DNA of 54,951 bases, from positions 1 to 54,951 of IMG/VR virus record IMGVR_UViG_3300047157_000021; one strand, written 5' to 3'. The notes beneath the pieces are model-generated. The model was given only the letters and a program-made list of their open reading frames with translations. It was not told where the DNA came from and made no database searches. Source of the DNA: a virus. This document shows positions 1 through 9,043 of the stretch, piece by piece. Each line of letters begins with the position of its first letter. The first letter of the stretch is position 1. The position numbers and the translations under genes are program-made.

Positions 1-1685
1 CAGCAGACCAAACTGCTGCTGAAATAAGAGTTTTGGTAGAGTCTGCTACAGACAGTAATGTTTTTACTGATGCAGATCACTCTAAGTTAAACGCCATAGA
101 AGCATCTGCTACGGCAGATCAGACAGGCGCAGAAATAAAAACTTTGTATGAAGCAGAAGCTAATGCTTACACAGATGCTAAAGATACTAAACTGTCAGGT
201 ATTGAAACAGGTGCCACAGCAGACCAGACTGCGGCTGAGATACGCACTCTTGTAGAGTCTGCTACAGACAGTAACGTCTTCACTGACGCTGATCATACTA
301 AGCTTAACGCTATTGAAGCAGGAGCAACTGGCGATCAAACTAACGCTGAAATCAGGGCGGCGGTAGAAGCCGCTACTGACAGTAATGTGTTTACAGATGC
401 AGACCATACAAAGCTAAATGGTATTGAAGCTAGTGCAGATGTAACAGATACTACTAACGTAACTTCCGCTGGTGCCTTAATGGATAGCGAGGTTACTAAC
501 CTAGCACAAGTTAAAGCATTTGATAGCTCCGACTACGCTACAGCCGCACAGGGTGCTACTGCTGATGCCGCACTGCCTAAAGCTGGCGGCACTATGACTG
601 GTAATATTAATTTAGGCGACAACGACAAAGCCATCTTTGGTGCTGGGTCTGACCTACAGATTTACCATGATGGTAGTCGGAGCATTATTCAAGATAACGG
701 CACTGGAAACCTAAGAATACAGGCAAATAATCTTGAATTAAATAACGCTGACAATAGTGAAAACTATTTGTTTGCTGGTAATAACGGTGCAGTAACTCTG
801 TATTATGACAATGCTGAAAAGTTAAACACCACCAGCACAGGCATTGACGTAACAGGAAACATTGCAGCAAGCGGAACCGTCGATGGTCGTGACGTTGCAG
901 CGGATGGCACGAAGCTGGATGGTATTGAGGCTTCTGCTAATGTTACAGATAGTGCAAACGTAGGCACTTCTCTTACTGGTTTCCCTACCAATACGGACGC
1001 AACAGGTTCAGATCTTATTCCTGTATATGATGTGTCTGCTAGTAGATGGGAAAAGCAAACAATTACCAATGCGGCATTGCAAGGTCCAACTGGCCCTACA
1101 GGTCCAACGGGTCCAGCAGGATCTAATGGTTCTAATGGCTCTACGGGGCCAACTGGCCCTACTGGTCCGACTGGCCCTACGGGTCCAGCGGGTGCTGACG
1201 GTGATGATGGTGCTACTGGCCCTACGGGTCCAACAGGACCAACTGGCCCTCAAGGTAATTCTGTCACAGGTCCGACTGGACCAACAGGGCCAACAGGGCC
1301 ACAAGGTAACTCTGTTACTGGACCAACGGGGCCAACGGGGCCAACAGGGCCGCAGGGAAATACAGGAGCAACAGGCTCACAGGGTCCAACAGGGGCTACT
1401 GGCCCAACGGGTCCAACGGGTCCAACGGGTCCAGCAGCTTCTGCGTCTAATACTTGGCAAGCCTACGGCCTATCTAACAATACTCAATATCAAAATACTA
1501 CTGGCGAAATTATGCAAGTAGCTGGAATTGGCTTTTCATATGTAGGAACAAGCTCTGCTTCTGCTCCAGCGGGAGACCCAGGGGTTCCTGGTGTTGATTA
1601 CCCAACATTTCACTCCGTCATTCCAAACAACCAATATTTTCAAATAAGTTATGTTGCCAATGCAACAGTAAGGGCTTTAAAGTAA
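1..1685 (+). CDS. Collagen-like tail fibre 1, C-terminal part (gene continues from 54243)
   Basis: This is the 3' part of a fibre gene whose 5' part is at 54243-54951. Joining the ends gives one open frame of 797 residues, in which base 54951 plus bases 1-2 form a Thr codon. The frame has no start codon of its own at the left edge, only an internal TTG at 33. It begins with three or four copies of a roughly 34-residue repeat (consensus TADQTxAEIR, then [17 protein letters not shown]). A shaft segment follows, then a collagen-like domain of about 39 Gly-Pro-Thr/Gly-X-Y triplets encoded by about 1083-1436, then an 85-residue C-terminal head. Such fibres trimerise and bind the host surface. Fibre 2 at 2684 shares the repeats and collagen region. 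The role as a fibre is clear; the receptor is unknown. Confidence 0.85.
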   Translation, partial: ADQTAAEIRVLVESATDSNVFTDADHSKLNAIEASATADQTGAEIKTLYEAEANAYTDAKDTKLSGIETGATADQTAAEIRTLVESATDSNVFTDADHTKLNAIEAGATGDQTNAEIRAAVEAATDSNVFTDADHTKLNGIEASADVTDTTNVTSAGALMDSEVTNLAQVKAFDSSDYATAAQGATADAALPKAGGTMTGNINLGDNDKAIFGAGSDLQIYHDGSRSIIQDNGTGNLRIQANNLELNNADNSENYLFAGNNGAVTLYYDNAEKLNTTSTGIDVTGNIAASGTVDGRDVAADGTKLDGIEASANVTDSANVGTSLTGFPTNTDATGSDLIPVYDVSASRWEKQTITNAALQGPTGPTGPTGPAGSNGSNGSTGPTGPTGPTGPTGPAGADGDDGATGPTGPTGPTGPQGNSVTGPTGPTGPTGPQGNSVTGPTGPTGPTGPQGNTGATGSQGPTGATGPTGPTGPTGPAASASNTWQAYGLSNNTQYQNTTGEIMQVAGIGFSYVGTSSASAPAGDPGVPGVDYPTFHSVIPNNQYFQISYVANATVRALK

Positions 1686-2065
1686 TGAGACATTTTTACA
1701 GTCAGATTAAAGGACAATATTGGGTTACGCTTACAGATGATCTTGGGCCTCATATTACTGACGCATACCCATCAGATACGATAGAAGTAGAGCCGCAACC
1801 TACCCCTATACACACTTATGAAAATGGCGTTTGGGTAGAGCCTGACGCTCAAACTTCTTATGATTATTATTCTAATGAAGTTAGACAGTTAAGAAACTAT
1901 TTATTATTTGCTGAAGTTGATGCTATCTCTAACACACCGCTAAAATGGCAAGATCTTTCAGAAGAAAAAAAGGCTGAGTGGGCGCAATATCGCAGGGATT
2001 TATTAAACATTACAGAGCAGTCTGGATTTCCGCAAAATGTGATTTGGCCCACTAAACCTGCATGA
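1685..2065 (+). CDS. Tail fibre assembly chaperone-like protein
   Basis: This 126-residue protein overlaps the last base of the fibre stop codon (TAATG). Its C-terminal half has the signature of the phage tail assembly chaperone family (Pfam Phage_tail_APC): an RxLRNYLL-like helix, then Asp, a short loop, and a YRRDLL...GFP..V.WPTKP ending. Proteins of this kind lie directly after fibre genes and help fold or attach them. The N-terminal half is acidic and has no motif I recognise. Position and C-terminal pattern agree; the family call is from memory of the motif. Confidence 0.65.
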   Translation: MRHFYSQIKGQYWVTLTDDLGPHITDAYPSDTIEVEPQPTPIHTYENGVWVEPDAQTSYDYYSNEVRQLRNYLLFAEVDAISNTPLKWQDLSEEKKAEWAQYRRDLLNITEQSGFPQNVIWPTKPA

Positions 2066-2117
2066 CGTAACGTTGGAGTAATTTTATGTATAATAATAAA
2101 AACAATAAGGATAACTT

Positions 2118-2666
2118 ATGGACAATGTAAGACAAAACTGGCAGCTATTTTCTGCTGCACTATCAGAAGATATAGTAGATAATATTGTAAAACAAGCTGG
2201 TGAAACAGCAGAAGCTTGTACCTTTAATAGCAGCGGTGCAGATATACGGAAGAGTAAAGTATCTTGGCTTACAAATAATAAACCTGTATTAGATTTACTT
2301 TATGACTTTGTAGATATAGCAAATAGAAATGCTTTTAACGCTCATATTTATAAAAAAGCGGATATACAATTTACAGAATACTTAGGCTCAGAAGGTGGTC
2401 ACTACTCTTGGCATCATGACATTAATTGGAACCGCAATGATGGTTTAGATCGTAAGCTATCTGTAACTGTACAGCTTTCTCATGTAGATGAATATAAAGG
2501 TGGTGCCTTTTCTTTTAGCGAGTGCACATCACCTGACCCAGTAATAAGTAAGCAAAAAGGAACAGTATTAGTATTTCCTTCTTATTTACAACATTCAGTA
2601 CAACCCGTAACGAGCGGAACACGAAGAAGTTTAGTAGCTTGGTTTGAAGGCCCAAAGTGGGTTTAA
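2118..2666 (+). CDS. Fe(II)/2-oxoglutarate dioxygenase, prolyl 4-hydroxylase-like
   Basis: This 182-residue protein has the double-stranded beta-helix signature of 2OG-Fe(II) oxygenases of the prolyl hydroxylase/PKHD group. The HxD iron ligands are His99 and Asp101, in a GGHYSWHHD stretch. The distal His159 lies in a YLQHSVQPV segment, and Arg169/Arg170 follow to bind 2-oxoglutarate. All ligands are present, so activity is expected. Start ATG 2118 has AAGGA 7 bases upstream. It sits between two fibre genes with collagen-like Gly-Pro-Thr repeats, which makes fibre proline the obvious candidate substrate. That link is inference; related oxygenases occur in many marine phages with unknown targets. 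Confidence 0.85.
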   Translation: MDNVRQNWQLFSAALSEDIVDNIVKQAGETAEACTFNSSGADIRKSKVSWLTNNKPVLDLLYDFVDIANRNAFNAHIYKKADIQFTEYLGSEGGHYSWHHDINWNRNDGLDRKLSVTVQLSHVDEYKGGAFSFSECTSPDPVISKQKGTVLVFPSYLQHSVQPVTSGTRRSLVAWFEGPKWV

Positions 2667-2683
2667 CTAAATAGGATACGTAG

Positions 2684-5167
2684 ATGACCAGTAAGGCAAG
2701 AGAGTTAGCAGATCTTTTAGATGCTAGTGGTAACATCAAAACAAAATCAGGTAGGACTACACAAGGTCGTAACTTGAGTAATGATGGTACTAAGTTAGAT
2801 GGTATTGAAAGTGGGGCAACTGCAGATCAAACGCACTCAGAGATTCGTGCGTTAATTGTTGCTGGTAGTGATACTAATGTATTTACTGATACTGATCACT
2901 CTAAGCTAGATGGAATAGAAGCTGGTGCAACAGCGGATCAGACAGATGCAGAAATAAGAGCAGCAGTAGAAGCAGCTACAGATAGTAATGTTTTTACAGA
3001 TGCTGACCATACGAAGCTTAACGCTATTGAGGCGGGTGCTACTGCTGACCAAACAGATGCTGAGATTAGAGCGGCTGTAGAGGCTGCTACAGATTCTAAC
3101 GTATTTACTGACGCAGATCACTCTAAGCTAAATGCGATTGAAGCAGGTGCTACTGCTGACCAGACTAAAGCTGACATTGATGCACTAAACATTGATGCAG
3201 ATACTTTAGATGGTAAGCAACTAGCTACTATTGAATCTGAGTATCAGTCATATGCAAATACGGCTGCAGCTAACGTAGTTGACTCAGCACCTGCTGCACT
3301 TAACACACTTAACGAATTAGCTGCAGCATTAGGTGACGATGCTAACTTTGCTACAACTACAGCAACTAGCTTAGGAGAAAAACTACCTAAGTCTGGTGGT
3401 CAAATGACTGGTAACATTACTATGTCAGGATCACAAACTGTAGACGGTAGAGACTTATCTGTAGATGGTGCAAAGCTAGATGGCATAGAAAGCGGTGCTA
3501 CTGCTGACCAAAGCGCTGCAGAAATAAGAGCATTAGTGGAAAGTGCATCTGATAGTAATGTATTTACTAATGCAGATCATAGTAAACTAAATGGAATTGA
3601 AGCCTCTGCTAATGTTACAGATAGTGCTAATGTAGGTTCATCTCTTACTGGTTTCCCTACTAATACAGATGCAGTATCTAGTGATTTAATTCCAGTGTAT
3701 GACGTTAGTGCAAGCAGATGGGAAAAGCAGACTATAGCTAATGCAGCTTTGGTTGGACCTACAGGCCCGACTGGTCCTACGGGTGCTACTGGACCTACAG
3801 GCCCACAAGGTTCTACAGGCCCACAAGGTTCTACGGGTCCAACAGGTTCAACAGGCCCAACAGGTTCAGATGGTGATGATGGAGCTACTGGACCTACGGG
3901 TCCAACGGGGCCAGCGGGTAATAACGGTGGTACTGGACCAACTGGACCAACTGGCCCGACAGGACCACAAGGGCCAACGGGTCCACAAGGAAACTCTGTC
4001 ACTGGACCTACGGGGCCACAAGGGCCAACAGGTAATACTGGCTCAACAGGCCCAACAGGCCCGACTGGACCAACTGGACCTTCTGGTAATCCCTTTGGTG
4101 GCGGTACGTTTACAGGTAATGTAAGTTTTGGAAACAACTCCATTACAGACGTTGAGAGCATTACTGTTGATAATGCTATTTATTCAACTGGCGATACTGA
4201 TACTTACATGCAGTTTCACTCAGGCAATCAATGGCGGGTAGTAGCTGGGGGTAATGAGAGCCTAGAGGTTCGCAGCGGTGTTGTTAACGTCGATATGCTT
4301 GAAATTCAGGGAACCGACGTAATTAGCTCAGGTCGGCAATTACAGAACATTGCTTCTTTAGACAGCACAACGCAATCAACTATTGCGAGTGCTTTAGGGT
4401 TTTTAACGGTTGATGTGTTGGTTGTAGCTGGCGGCGGTGCAGGAGGGATTAACAGATCTGGCGGCGGTGGCGCTGGTGGCGCTCTTGAAATAAACGGTGC
4501 GTTAGCATCAGGATCATCCGCTATAGTTATTGGTGGTGGTGGAGCATCCTCTGGTTCTGTATCAAGCGGAAGTAATAGCGCTGCGGGCGCTCTAGGCACT
4601 GCAACTGGTGGAGGTAGAGGCGCTACTCTTGGAACCCCTGCGGGTCAGGCTTTATCTGGTGGATCAGGCGGCGGCGGTGCTGCGCATGGCTCATATAGTA
4701 GTGGTGCATCTGGTACATCTGGGCAAGGTAACTCAGGAGGAAATGGCTCTACAGCTGCTGGCGGTGGTGGCGGCAAAAGTAGCTCTGGCAGCAATGGGTC
4801 GGGCAATAATGGCGGTGCTGGTGGCTCAGGTTTTGTCTGGAATGGCTTTATAACCGTAGCTGGCGGCGGCGGTGGCGGCCAGAATGGCAACAGTGGCGGT
4901 GGTGGTGCTGGTGGCTCTGGTGGTGGCGGCACAGGGGCTAGAGGCTATGTTGTTGCTGCAACTGGGGGATCTGCAAACACTGGCGGCGGCGGCGGTGGTG
5001 GATCTGGTCAAAGCGGTGTTGCAACTGGTTTTGGTGCTGGTGGTGGTTCTGGGGTTGTTGTTATCAGATATGCTGGCGGTACTGCTGCAACAGGCGGCAC
5101 TATAACTTCATCTGGTGGCTACACATATCATAAGTTTACGTCCTCTGGTACTTTCACGGTAAGTTAG
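2684..5167 (+). CDS. Collagen-like tail fibre 2 with glycine-rich tip
   Basis: This is an 827-residue fibre. Its N-terminal third holds four or five copies of the TADQTxAEIR / [17 protein letters not shown] repeat, also present in fibre 1. A short block nearly identical to fibre 1 ([12 protein letters not shown]...[15 protein letters not shown]) leads into a collagen-like Gly-Pro-Thr domain encoded by about 3754-4089. A middle beta-rich region follows, then a roughly 230-residue glycine-rich tip starting with [13 protein letters not shown] and ending VVIRYAGG, typical of glycine-rich phage adhesin tips. The two fibres therefore share shaft modules but end in different heads. Start ATG 2684 has AGGA upstream. 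Long antisense frames over the repeats are composition shadows. Confidence 0.85.
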   Translation: MTSKARELADLLDASGNIKTKSGRTTQGRNLSNDGTKLDGIESGATADQTHSEIRALIVAGSDTNVFTDTDHSKLDGIEAGATADQTDAEIRAAVEAATDSNVFTDADHTKLNAIEAGATADQTDAEIRAAVEAATDSNVFTDADHSKLNAIEAGATADQTKADIDALNIDADTLDGKQLATIESEYQSYANTAAANVVDSAPAALNTLNELAAALGDDANFATTTATSLGEKLPKSGGQMTGNITMSGSQTVDGRDLSVDGAKLDGIESGATADQSAAEIRALVESASDSNVFTNADHSKLNGIEASANVTDSANVGSSLTGFPTNTDAVSSDLIPVYDVSASRWEKQTIANAALVGPTGPTGPTGATGPTGPQGSTGPQGSTGPTGSTGPTGSDGDDGATGPTGPTGPAGNNGGTGPTGPTGPTGPQGPTGPQGNSVTGPTGPQGPTGNTGSTGPTGPTGPTGPSGNPFGGGTFTGNVSFGNNSITDVESITVDNAIYSTGDTDTYMQFHSGNQWRVVAGGNESLEVRSGVVNVDMLEIQGTDVISSGRQLQNIASLDSTTQSTIASALGFLTVDVLVVAGGGAGGINRSGGGGAGGALEINGALASGSSAIVIGGGGASSGSVSSGSNSAAGALGTATGGGRGATLGTPAGQALSGGSGGGGAAHGSYSSGASGTSGQGNSGGNGSTAAGGGGGKSSSGSNGSGNNGGAGGSGFVWNGFITVAGGGGGGQNGNSGGGGAGGSGGGGTGARGYVVAATGGSANTGGGGGGGSGQSGVATGFGAGGGSGVVVIRYAGGTAATGGTITSSGGYTYHKFTSSGTFTVS

Positions 5168-5179
5168 TAGGAAAATAAA

Positions 5180-5566
5180 ATGGGTCATTATGCAAAAGTA
5201 TTAGATGGAACAGTAACAAATGTTATCGTAGCTAAAGCAGATTTTTTTGACACCTTTGTCGATACATCTGCGGGTGATTGGATAAAGTGTTCATATAACA
5301 CTAGGGGTGGGGTTCATTACGAACCTAATAGCAACACCCCATCCTCTGACCAGACAAAGGCTTTGCGAAAAAACTATGCTGGTGTTGATTGGAAATATGA
5401 TGGCGTAGGATTTTACGAGCCACAGCCATACCCTAGCTGGACACTTAATTCAGAAACATATCTTTGGGAGCCGCCTATTCCAGCCCCAGTCGTAGAAGAT
5501 ACACTTTTTTATTGGGATGAGAGTGCTTATCAGGCTGACAACTCTACAGGATGGGTGGCTTATTGA
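5180..5566 (+). CDS. Fibre-associated structural protein of cyanophage type
   Basis: This 128-residue protein matches a family I recognise from marine myoviruses and podoviruses next to fibre genes: an N-terminal HYAKVLDGTVTNVIV strand, a central SYNTRGGVHY motif, then RKNYAGVDW and YPSWTL...WEPPIPAP. No biochemical function is established as far as I know. It is probably a small accessory virion or fibre protein. Start ATG has AGGAAAAT upstream, 12 bases after the fibre 2 stop. Confidence 0.6.
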   Translation: MGHYAKVLDGTVTNVIVAKADFFDTFVDTSAGDWIKCSYNTRGGVHYEPNSNTPSSDQTKALRKNYAGVDWKYDGVGFYEPQPYPSWTLNSETYLWEPPIPAPVVEDTLFYWDESAYQADNSTGWVAY

Positions 5567-5607
5567 TGGGCTTAAAAGTCAGAATAACTTTAAGGTAATT
5601 ATAGAAC

Positions 5608-6471
5608 ATGTTTGGTTTTACACCGTTAGCAACTACTACTCTAGCATCATCTGTATCAGGTGTTTCTGCAGAAGTACCTATTACAGGTGTAGTTGCTACG
5701 GGTGCAGTCTCTACTGTTGTAGAACATGTTACTGAGCGCCTTGCTAGTGTAACTGCTACAGGTGCAATAGGTACACCTTCTATAAACCCTGACGAAGTTA
5801 CAAACTCTGTAAGTGCTACAACAGCCGTAGGCACAGTAACTGTAAATATTTCTGAATTACTTGCTAGTGTAGCAGCCACAGGTACAGTAGTAACTGTAGG
5901 GTTTGATGCTAAAGGTAATCATACATTAGCATCTGTAAGTGCTACAGGATCTATTGAGCCAGTTTCTGTTGGTGGCTTTGAAGTTGATGTATCTGAAAAC
6001 TTACTATCTGTTTCAGCTACAGGTGCAGTAGGTAGCCTAACAGTTAATGTATCTGAGTTACTAAATAGTGTAGCTGCTACAGGTACAATAACAAATGTAA
6101 TACCTTCTGGTGACGCTAATCAAACACTTGTAGGTGTATCAGCATCTGGTGCAATTGAAGCCGTTAGCTTCGATGGATTTGAAATTGATATATCTGAAAA
6201 ATTACTATCTGTTTCAGCTACAGGTACAGTAGCAAGTGTAAAAGCAAATATAGCAGAGATACTCAATAGTGTAGCCGCTAATACAAATGTAGGAAGTGTA
6301 GTTGCTACAGGAGTTACATTCCAGTTTGATATAAACGCATTTGATAAAGATAGAGTTATTTATGCAGTAGCAGTACCAAGAGAAAACGTAGTACATATTA
6401 GACCAGATAATAGAACCATTGTGATTAATGAAATAAGTAGGATTAATCAAACAATTAGAGTTGCAGCCTAA
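5608..6471 (+). CDS. Repetitive beta-rich structural protein
   Basis: This 287-residue protein is built almost wholly of degenerate repeats of about 30 residues with the core SVSATGAVGTVTVN (LLNSVAATGTI in alternate units). There are roughly eight units, rich in Ala, Thr, Val and Ser, and no Cys. The final 60 residues (from FQFDINAFDKDR) are non-repetitive and may be the attachment end. It is probably a fibre, spike or decoration protein. No enzymatic motif is seen. Confidence 0.6.
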   Translation: MFGFTPLATTTLASSVSGVSAEVPITGVVATGAVSTVVEHVTERLASVTATGAIGTPSINPDEVTNSVSATTAVGTVTVNISELLASVAATGTVVTVGFDAKGNHTLASVSATGSIEPVSVGGFEVDVSENLLSVSATGAVGSLTVNVSELLNSVAATGTITNVIPSGDANQTLVGVSASGAIEAVSFDGFEIDISEKLLSVSATGTVASVKANIAEILNSVAANTNVGSVVATGVTFQFDINAFDKDRVIYAVAVPRENVVHIRPDNRTIVINEISRINQTIRVAA

Positions 6472-6481
6472 AGGATAACAA

Positions 6482-6799
6482 ATGTCATATAAGTGGCCTG
6501 ATAAAGATAAAGATGAATTGCTTGACTACAGCATTGATTGGTCACGCTTTTTAGGTACAGATACTATTTCTGCTGTTACTTGGTTTATAGATGCTGCAGA
6601 TGGTACTAAAACACAAGTTAATGCTACTGATATTGTTGATGGATTACAGTTTGTACAGGGTACATATACTAATACTGTTGCTACAATTAGATTAAGTTTA
6701 GGCACTAATAATAAACGTTATAAGATTACGTGTAAAATAACTACAGTAGGCGCACTACAGTATGAGCGTTCTGTGTTGTTGCGCGTGAGGGAGAAGTAA
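6482..6799 (+). CDS. Phage structural protein, Ig-like fold suspected
   Basis: This is a 105-residue protein with the pattern KWPDKDKDELLDYSIDWS near the N-terminus and a beta-rich remainder ending YERSVLLRVREK. Proteins with this DxDExLDYxIDW opening occur in many phage and prophage structural clusters next to head-tail connection genes. It ends two bases before the tail tube gene at 6801. Function unknown; a small virion or fibre-linked protein is likely. Confidence 0.5.
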   Translation: MSYKWPDKDKDELLDYSIDWSRFLGTDTISAVTWFIDAADGTKTQVNATDIVDGLQFVQGTYTNTVATIRLSLGTNNKRYKITCKITTVGALQYERSVLLRVREK

Positions 6800-6800
6800 T

Positions 6801-7277
6801 ATGGCATACGATTATCTTGGGTTAGTTAATGATGTAAATCGTAGGCTTAATGAAGTAGAATTAACCTCTGCTAACTTTGCTACTACTACAGGTTTTTATA
6901 GTTTTGCTAAAGATGCAGTAAACTCTTCTATTCGTCACATTCAACAAGAAGAGTACGAGTGGCCTTGGAATCATGTAGAGCAAGAAGAAGTTCTACTTGC
7001 TGGTGAAACTCGCTATAGCTATCCTTATGATGCAAAAACAATTAACATGAATAGTTTTAGAATTAAACGTGATGATAACCTAGCAACGAATACTATTAAA
7101 CTTAAAGTACTTAGTTATGAAGAATACCTTGACAAACATGTAGATACTGAGTATAACTCTAGTAATACAGGAACTCCACGTTATATAGTACGTGCCCCTA
7201 GTCGAGAGTTATTAGTAGTACCTAGTCCTGATAAAGCATATGAATTAATATATGAGTATTACTACTACAGGATTTGA
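6801..7277 (+). CDS. Tail tubular protein A-like (T7 gp11 type), N-terminal fragment
   Basis: The 158-residue frame looks like the first two thirds of a T7 gp11-like tail adaptor: AYDYLGLVNDVNRRLNEV start, a central WPWNH segment, then a strand-rich end. The frame stops at TGA 7275, just after YEYYYY. The protein clearly continues in the frame that carries 7252-7485 (TTGFDLELFSDVPNLPEQY). One surplus base near 7260-7270, in the TAC TAC TAC run, would restore a protein of about 228 residues. I treat the two as one gene broken by a sequence error or a true mutation. Confidence 0.7.
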   Translation: MAYDYLGLVNDVNRRLNEVELTSANFATTTGFYSFAKDAVNSSIRHIQQEEYEWPWNHVEQEEVLLAGETRYSYPYDAKTINMNSFRIKRDDNLATNTIKLKVLSYEEYLDKHVDTEYNSSNTGTPRYIVRAPSRELLVVPSPDKAYELIYEYYYYRI

Positions 7278-7485
7278 CTTAGAACTTTTTTCTGACGTAC
7301 CAAATCTTCCTGAACAGTATCGTTACGTTATTGTAGATGGTGCAATGTATTACGCATATCAATTTAGAGGCGATATGCAAGCAGCACAATTGTCTATGCA
7401 AAAATTTACACAGGGTATTAAACATTTACGTAGTATAAATATAAATCGTACAGAGTATGTACGTGACTTGAGAGTACACTTTTAA
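7252..7485 (+). CDS. Tail tubular protein A-like, C-terminal fragment
   Basis: This is the second part of the tail tubular protein A-like gene, in the +1 frame relative to 6801-7277. The ATG at 7252 is an in-frame codon inside the upstream gene and has no ribosome-binding site, so it is unlikely to be a real start. The segment FDLELFSDVPNLPEQYRYVI, then YYAYQFRGD, is typical of the C-terminal half of this adaptor family. The stop TAA overlaps the next ATG (TAATG at 7483-7487). Confidence 0.65.
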   Translation: MSITTTGFDLELFSDVPNLPEQYRYVIVDGAMYYAYQFRGDMQAAQLSMQKFTQGIKHLRSININRTEYVRDLRVHF

Positions 7486-7677
7486 TGGCAACACAATGGC
7501 AGACATTTCCTATTGAGTTTAGAGGTGGTCTTATCTCTAATCTTACTGCACTTACAGCAAGGTACTAATGCTGTAGGCTCTGCTACGTTACTACAAAACT
7601 TTGAAGTAAATAAAGAGGGTGGCTATTCTAAGATACGTGGATATCTCAAAGTACAGCGCACAACAAGTTACGGGTAG
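7485..7677 (+). pseudogene. Tail tubular protein B-like, N-terminal part broken by two frameshifts
   Basis: The true start of the gp12-like gene appears to be ATG 7485, giving MATQWQTFPIEFRGGLISNL. This frame ends at TAA 7566. The expected sequence (LQQGTNAVGSATLLQNFEVN) continues in the +1 frame from about 7552 to a stop at 7675. A second +1 step in the AAA run at 7648-7650 then joins it to the long frame ending at 9034 (KYSAQQVTGSGPIL). Two surplus bases, near 7551 and 7650, explain everything. A working gene would span 7485-9034, about 516 residues. Confidence 0.65.
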
Positions 7678-9034
7678 TGGTCCTATACTTGCATTAAAAG
7701 TTATTAGTTCAGGTCGGATTGTTGCAGCACGTAAAAATGGAAGTAACTACACTCAGTATTATTACAGTACAGGTGGCGCATGGACTAGCATGGCTACTAG
7801 CGCAGCTACAAATGGTGGTAAAGCTAAGAGTGTTTTATTTAATTTGGATGGTGACGATAAAGTTATATTTGTAGATGGTACTAATTATCCTGCAATATAT
7901 AATACATCTGGTAACAGTACTACCTTTATGACTTCTTCAAATAGTACGGATGTTTTAGGTGCACAGCATGTGGCTATATTTAAAAATACAGCTTTTTATG
8001 CAAAAGGCAATACAATATTTTTTACTGCTCCTTTTACCGTAGATGATTTTAGTGTAGCAAATGGCGCAGGTTCCATTAACGTAGCTAATGATATTACAGG
8101 ACTAGCAGTATTTCGTGAACAACTTATTATATTTACTACTGATACAATTAAAAGACTTACTGGGAGTAGTTCCGCAGACTTTCAAGTATCACCTATTACA
8201 GATCGTATTGGTTGTATCAACGGTGATACTATTCAGGAGGTTGGCGGTGATATTATGTATCTATCCCCTGATGGTATAAGATTACTAAGCGCTACAGATC
8301 GTATTGGTGATTTTGGTTTAGACATTGCTTCTGATACTATTGTAAAAGATGCTACTACATTTTTAAGCCAGACTCCTGAGTTTTGTTCAGTTGTGTTAAA
8401 AGAAAAAGCTCAGTATCGTATTTTTGCATATGTACTATCAGAACAAACAGAAGCTGCAAAAGGATTAATAGCAACAAAGTTTGTATCACAGGGTGCTGGC
8501 GGTTTAGCGTGGTCTACTACAAAAGGTATAAAAGCATTTATTGCAGACAGTAGATATACAGGAACATCTGAAACTTTAGCGTTTGCTAATGAAGATGGTT
8601 ATGTGTATGTAATGGAAACAGGCTCTAATTTTGATGGGGGCAATATAGAGGCTATCTATGAATCTCCATTTATGCCTATCTCAGATCCTCAGATTCGTAA
8701 AACATTTTACAAAATGACACTTTACGCAGAGCCATCTGCAAGTATGACACTAGACTTAAACATTAAGTATGATTTTGCTTCTGCTACAAATACAAAAGTT
8801 GTTCAACCTTCTACACAACAAATATCAAGTACAGGTAGTCAAGTGTTTTTATTTGGAGCTTCGTCTTCTGTGTTTAATAGCTCTACATATGGTGGAGAGT
8901 TAGATAAAGTTTATAATACAAATTTAATTGGGTCTGGTAAAACTGTAGCAATACGATTAGAAGATTTATCTACCAACCCTACTTTTACTTTAGATACTGC
9001 GCTGTTGGAATACAGCCAAGAAGATAGACAATAA
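7619..9034 (+). CDS. Tail tubular protein B-like (T7 gp12 type), main part
   Basis: The 471-residue frame opens at GTG 7619, but its first 11 residues are out of frame with the family. Genuine protein starts near KYSAQQVTGSGPIL at about 7649. The remainder has the features of podoviral tail nozzle/tubular protein B: alternating strands, VFREQLIIFTTDTIKRLTGS, a DRIGCINGDTIQEVGGDIMYLSPDG block, and a C-terminal beta domain. It forms the tail nozzle with protein A in the virion. See the entry at 7485 for the missing N-terminus. Confidence 0.75.
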   Translation: MAILRYVDISKYSAQQVTGSGPILALKVISSGRIVAARKNGSNYTQYYYSTGGAWTSMATSAATNGGKAKSVLFNLDGDDKVIFVDGTNYPAIYNTSGNSTTFMTSSNSTDVLGAQHVAIFKNTAFYAKGNTIFFTAPFTVDDFSVANGAGSINVANDITGLAVFREQLIIFTTDTIKRLTGSSSADFQVSPITDRIGCINGDTIQEVGGDIMYLSPDGIRLLSATDRIGDFGLDIASDTIVKDATTFLSQTPEFCSVVLKEKAQYRIFAYVLSEQTEAAKGLIATKFVSQGAGGLAWSTTKGIKAFIADSRYTGTSETLAFANEDGYVYVMETGSNFDGGNIEAIYESPFMPISDPQIRKTFYKMTLYAEPSASMTLDLNIKYDFASATNTKVVQPSTQQISSTGSQVFLFGASSSVFNSSTYGGELDKVYNTNLIGSGKTVAIRLEDLSTNPTFTLDTALLEYSQEDRQ

Positions 9035-9043
9035 GGAAACACT

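Noticed and set aside
1083-1436. Regular short repeats resembling a CRISPR or VNTR array
   Set aside because: The repeat is a 9-base codon pattern in frame with the fibre protein; there are no spacers.
3577-4161. Long antisense frames across the collagen repeats (also near 1008-1304 and 1027-1521)
   Set aside because: They are shadows of the Gly-Pro-Thr codon pattern, giving VGPVGPVGP-type sequences, with no start signals.
7252-7277. Programmed +1 frameshift in tail tubular protein A
   Set aside because: No slippery or stop-stalling site of a known type is seen, and two more shifts follow nearby; error is more likely, though not excluded.
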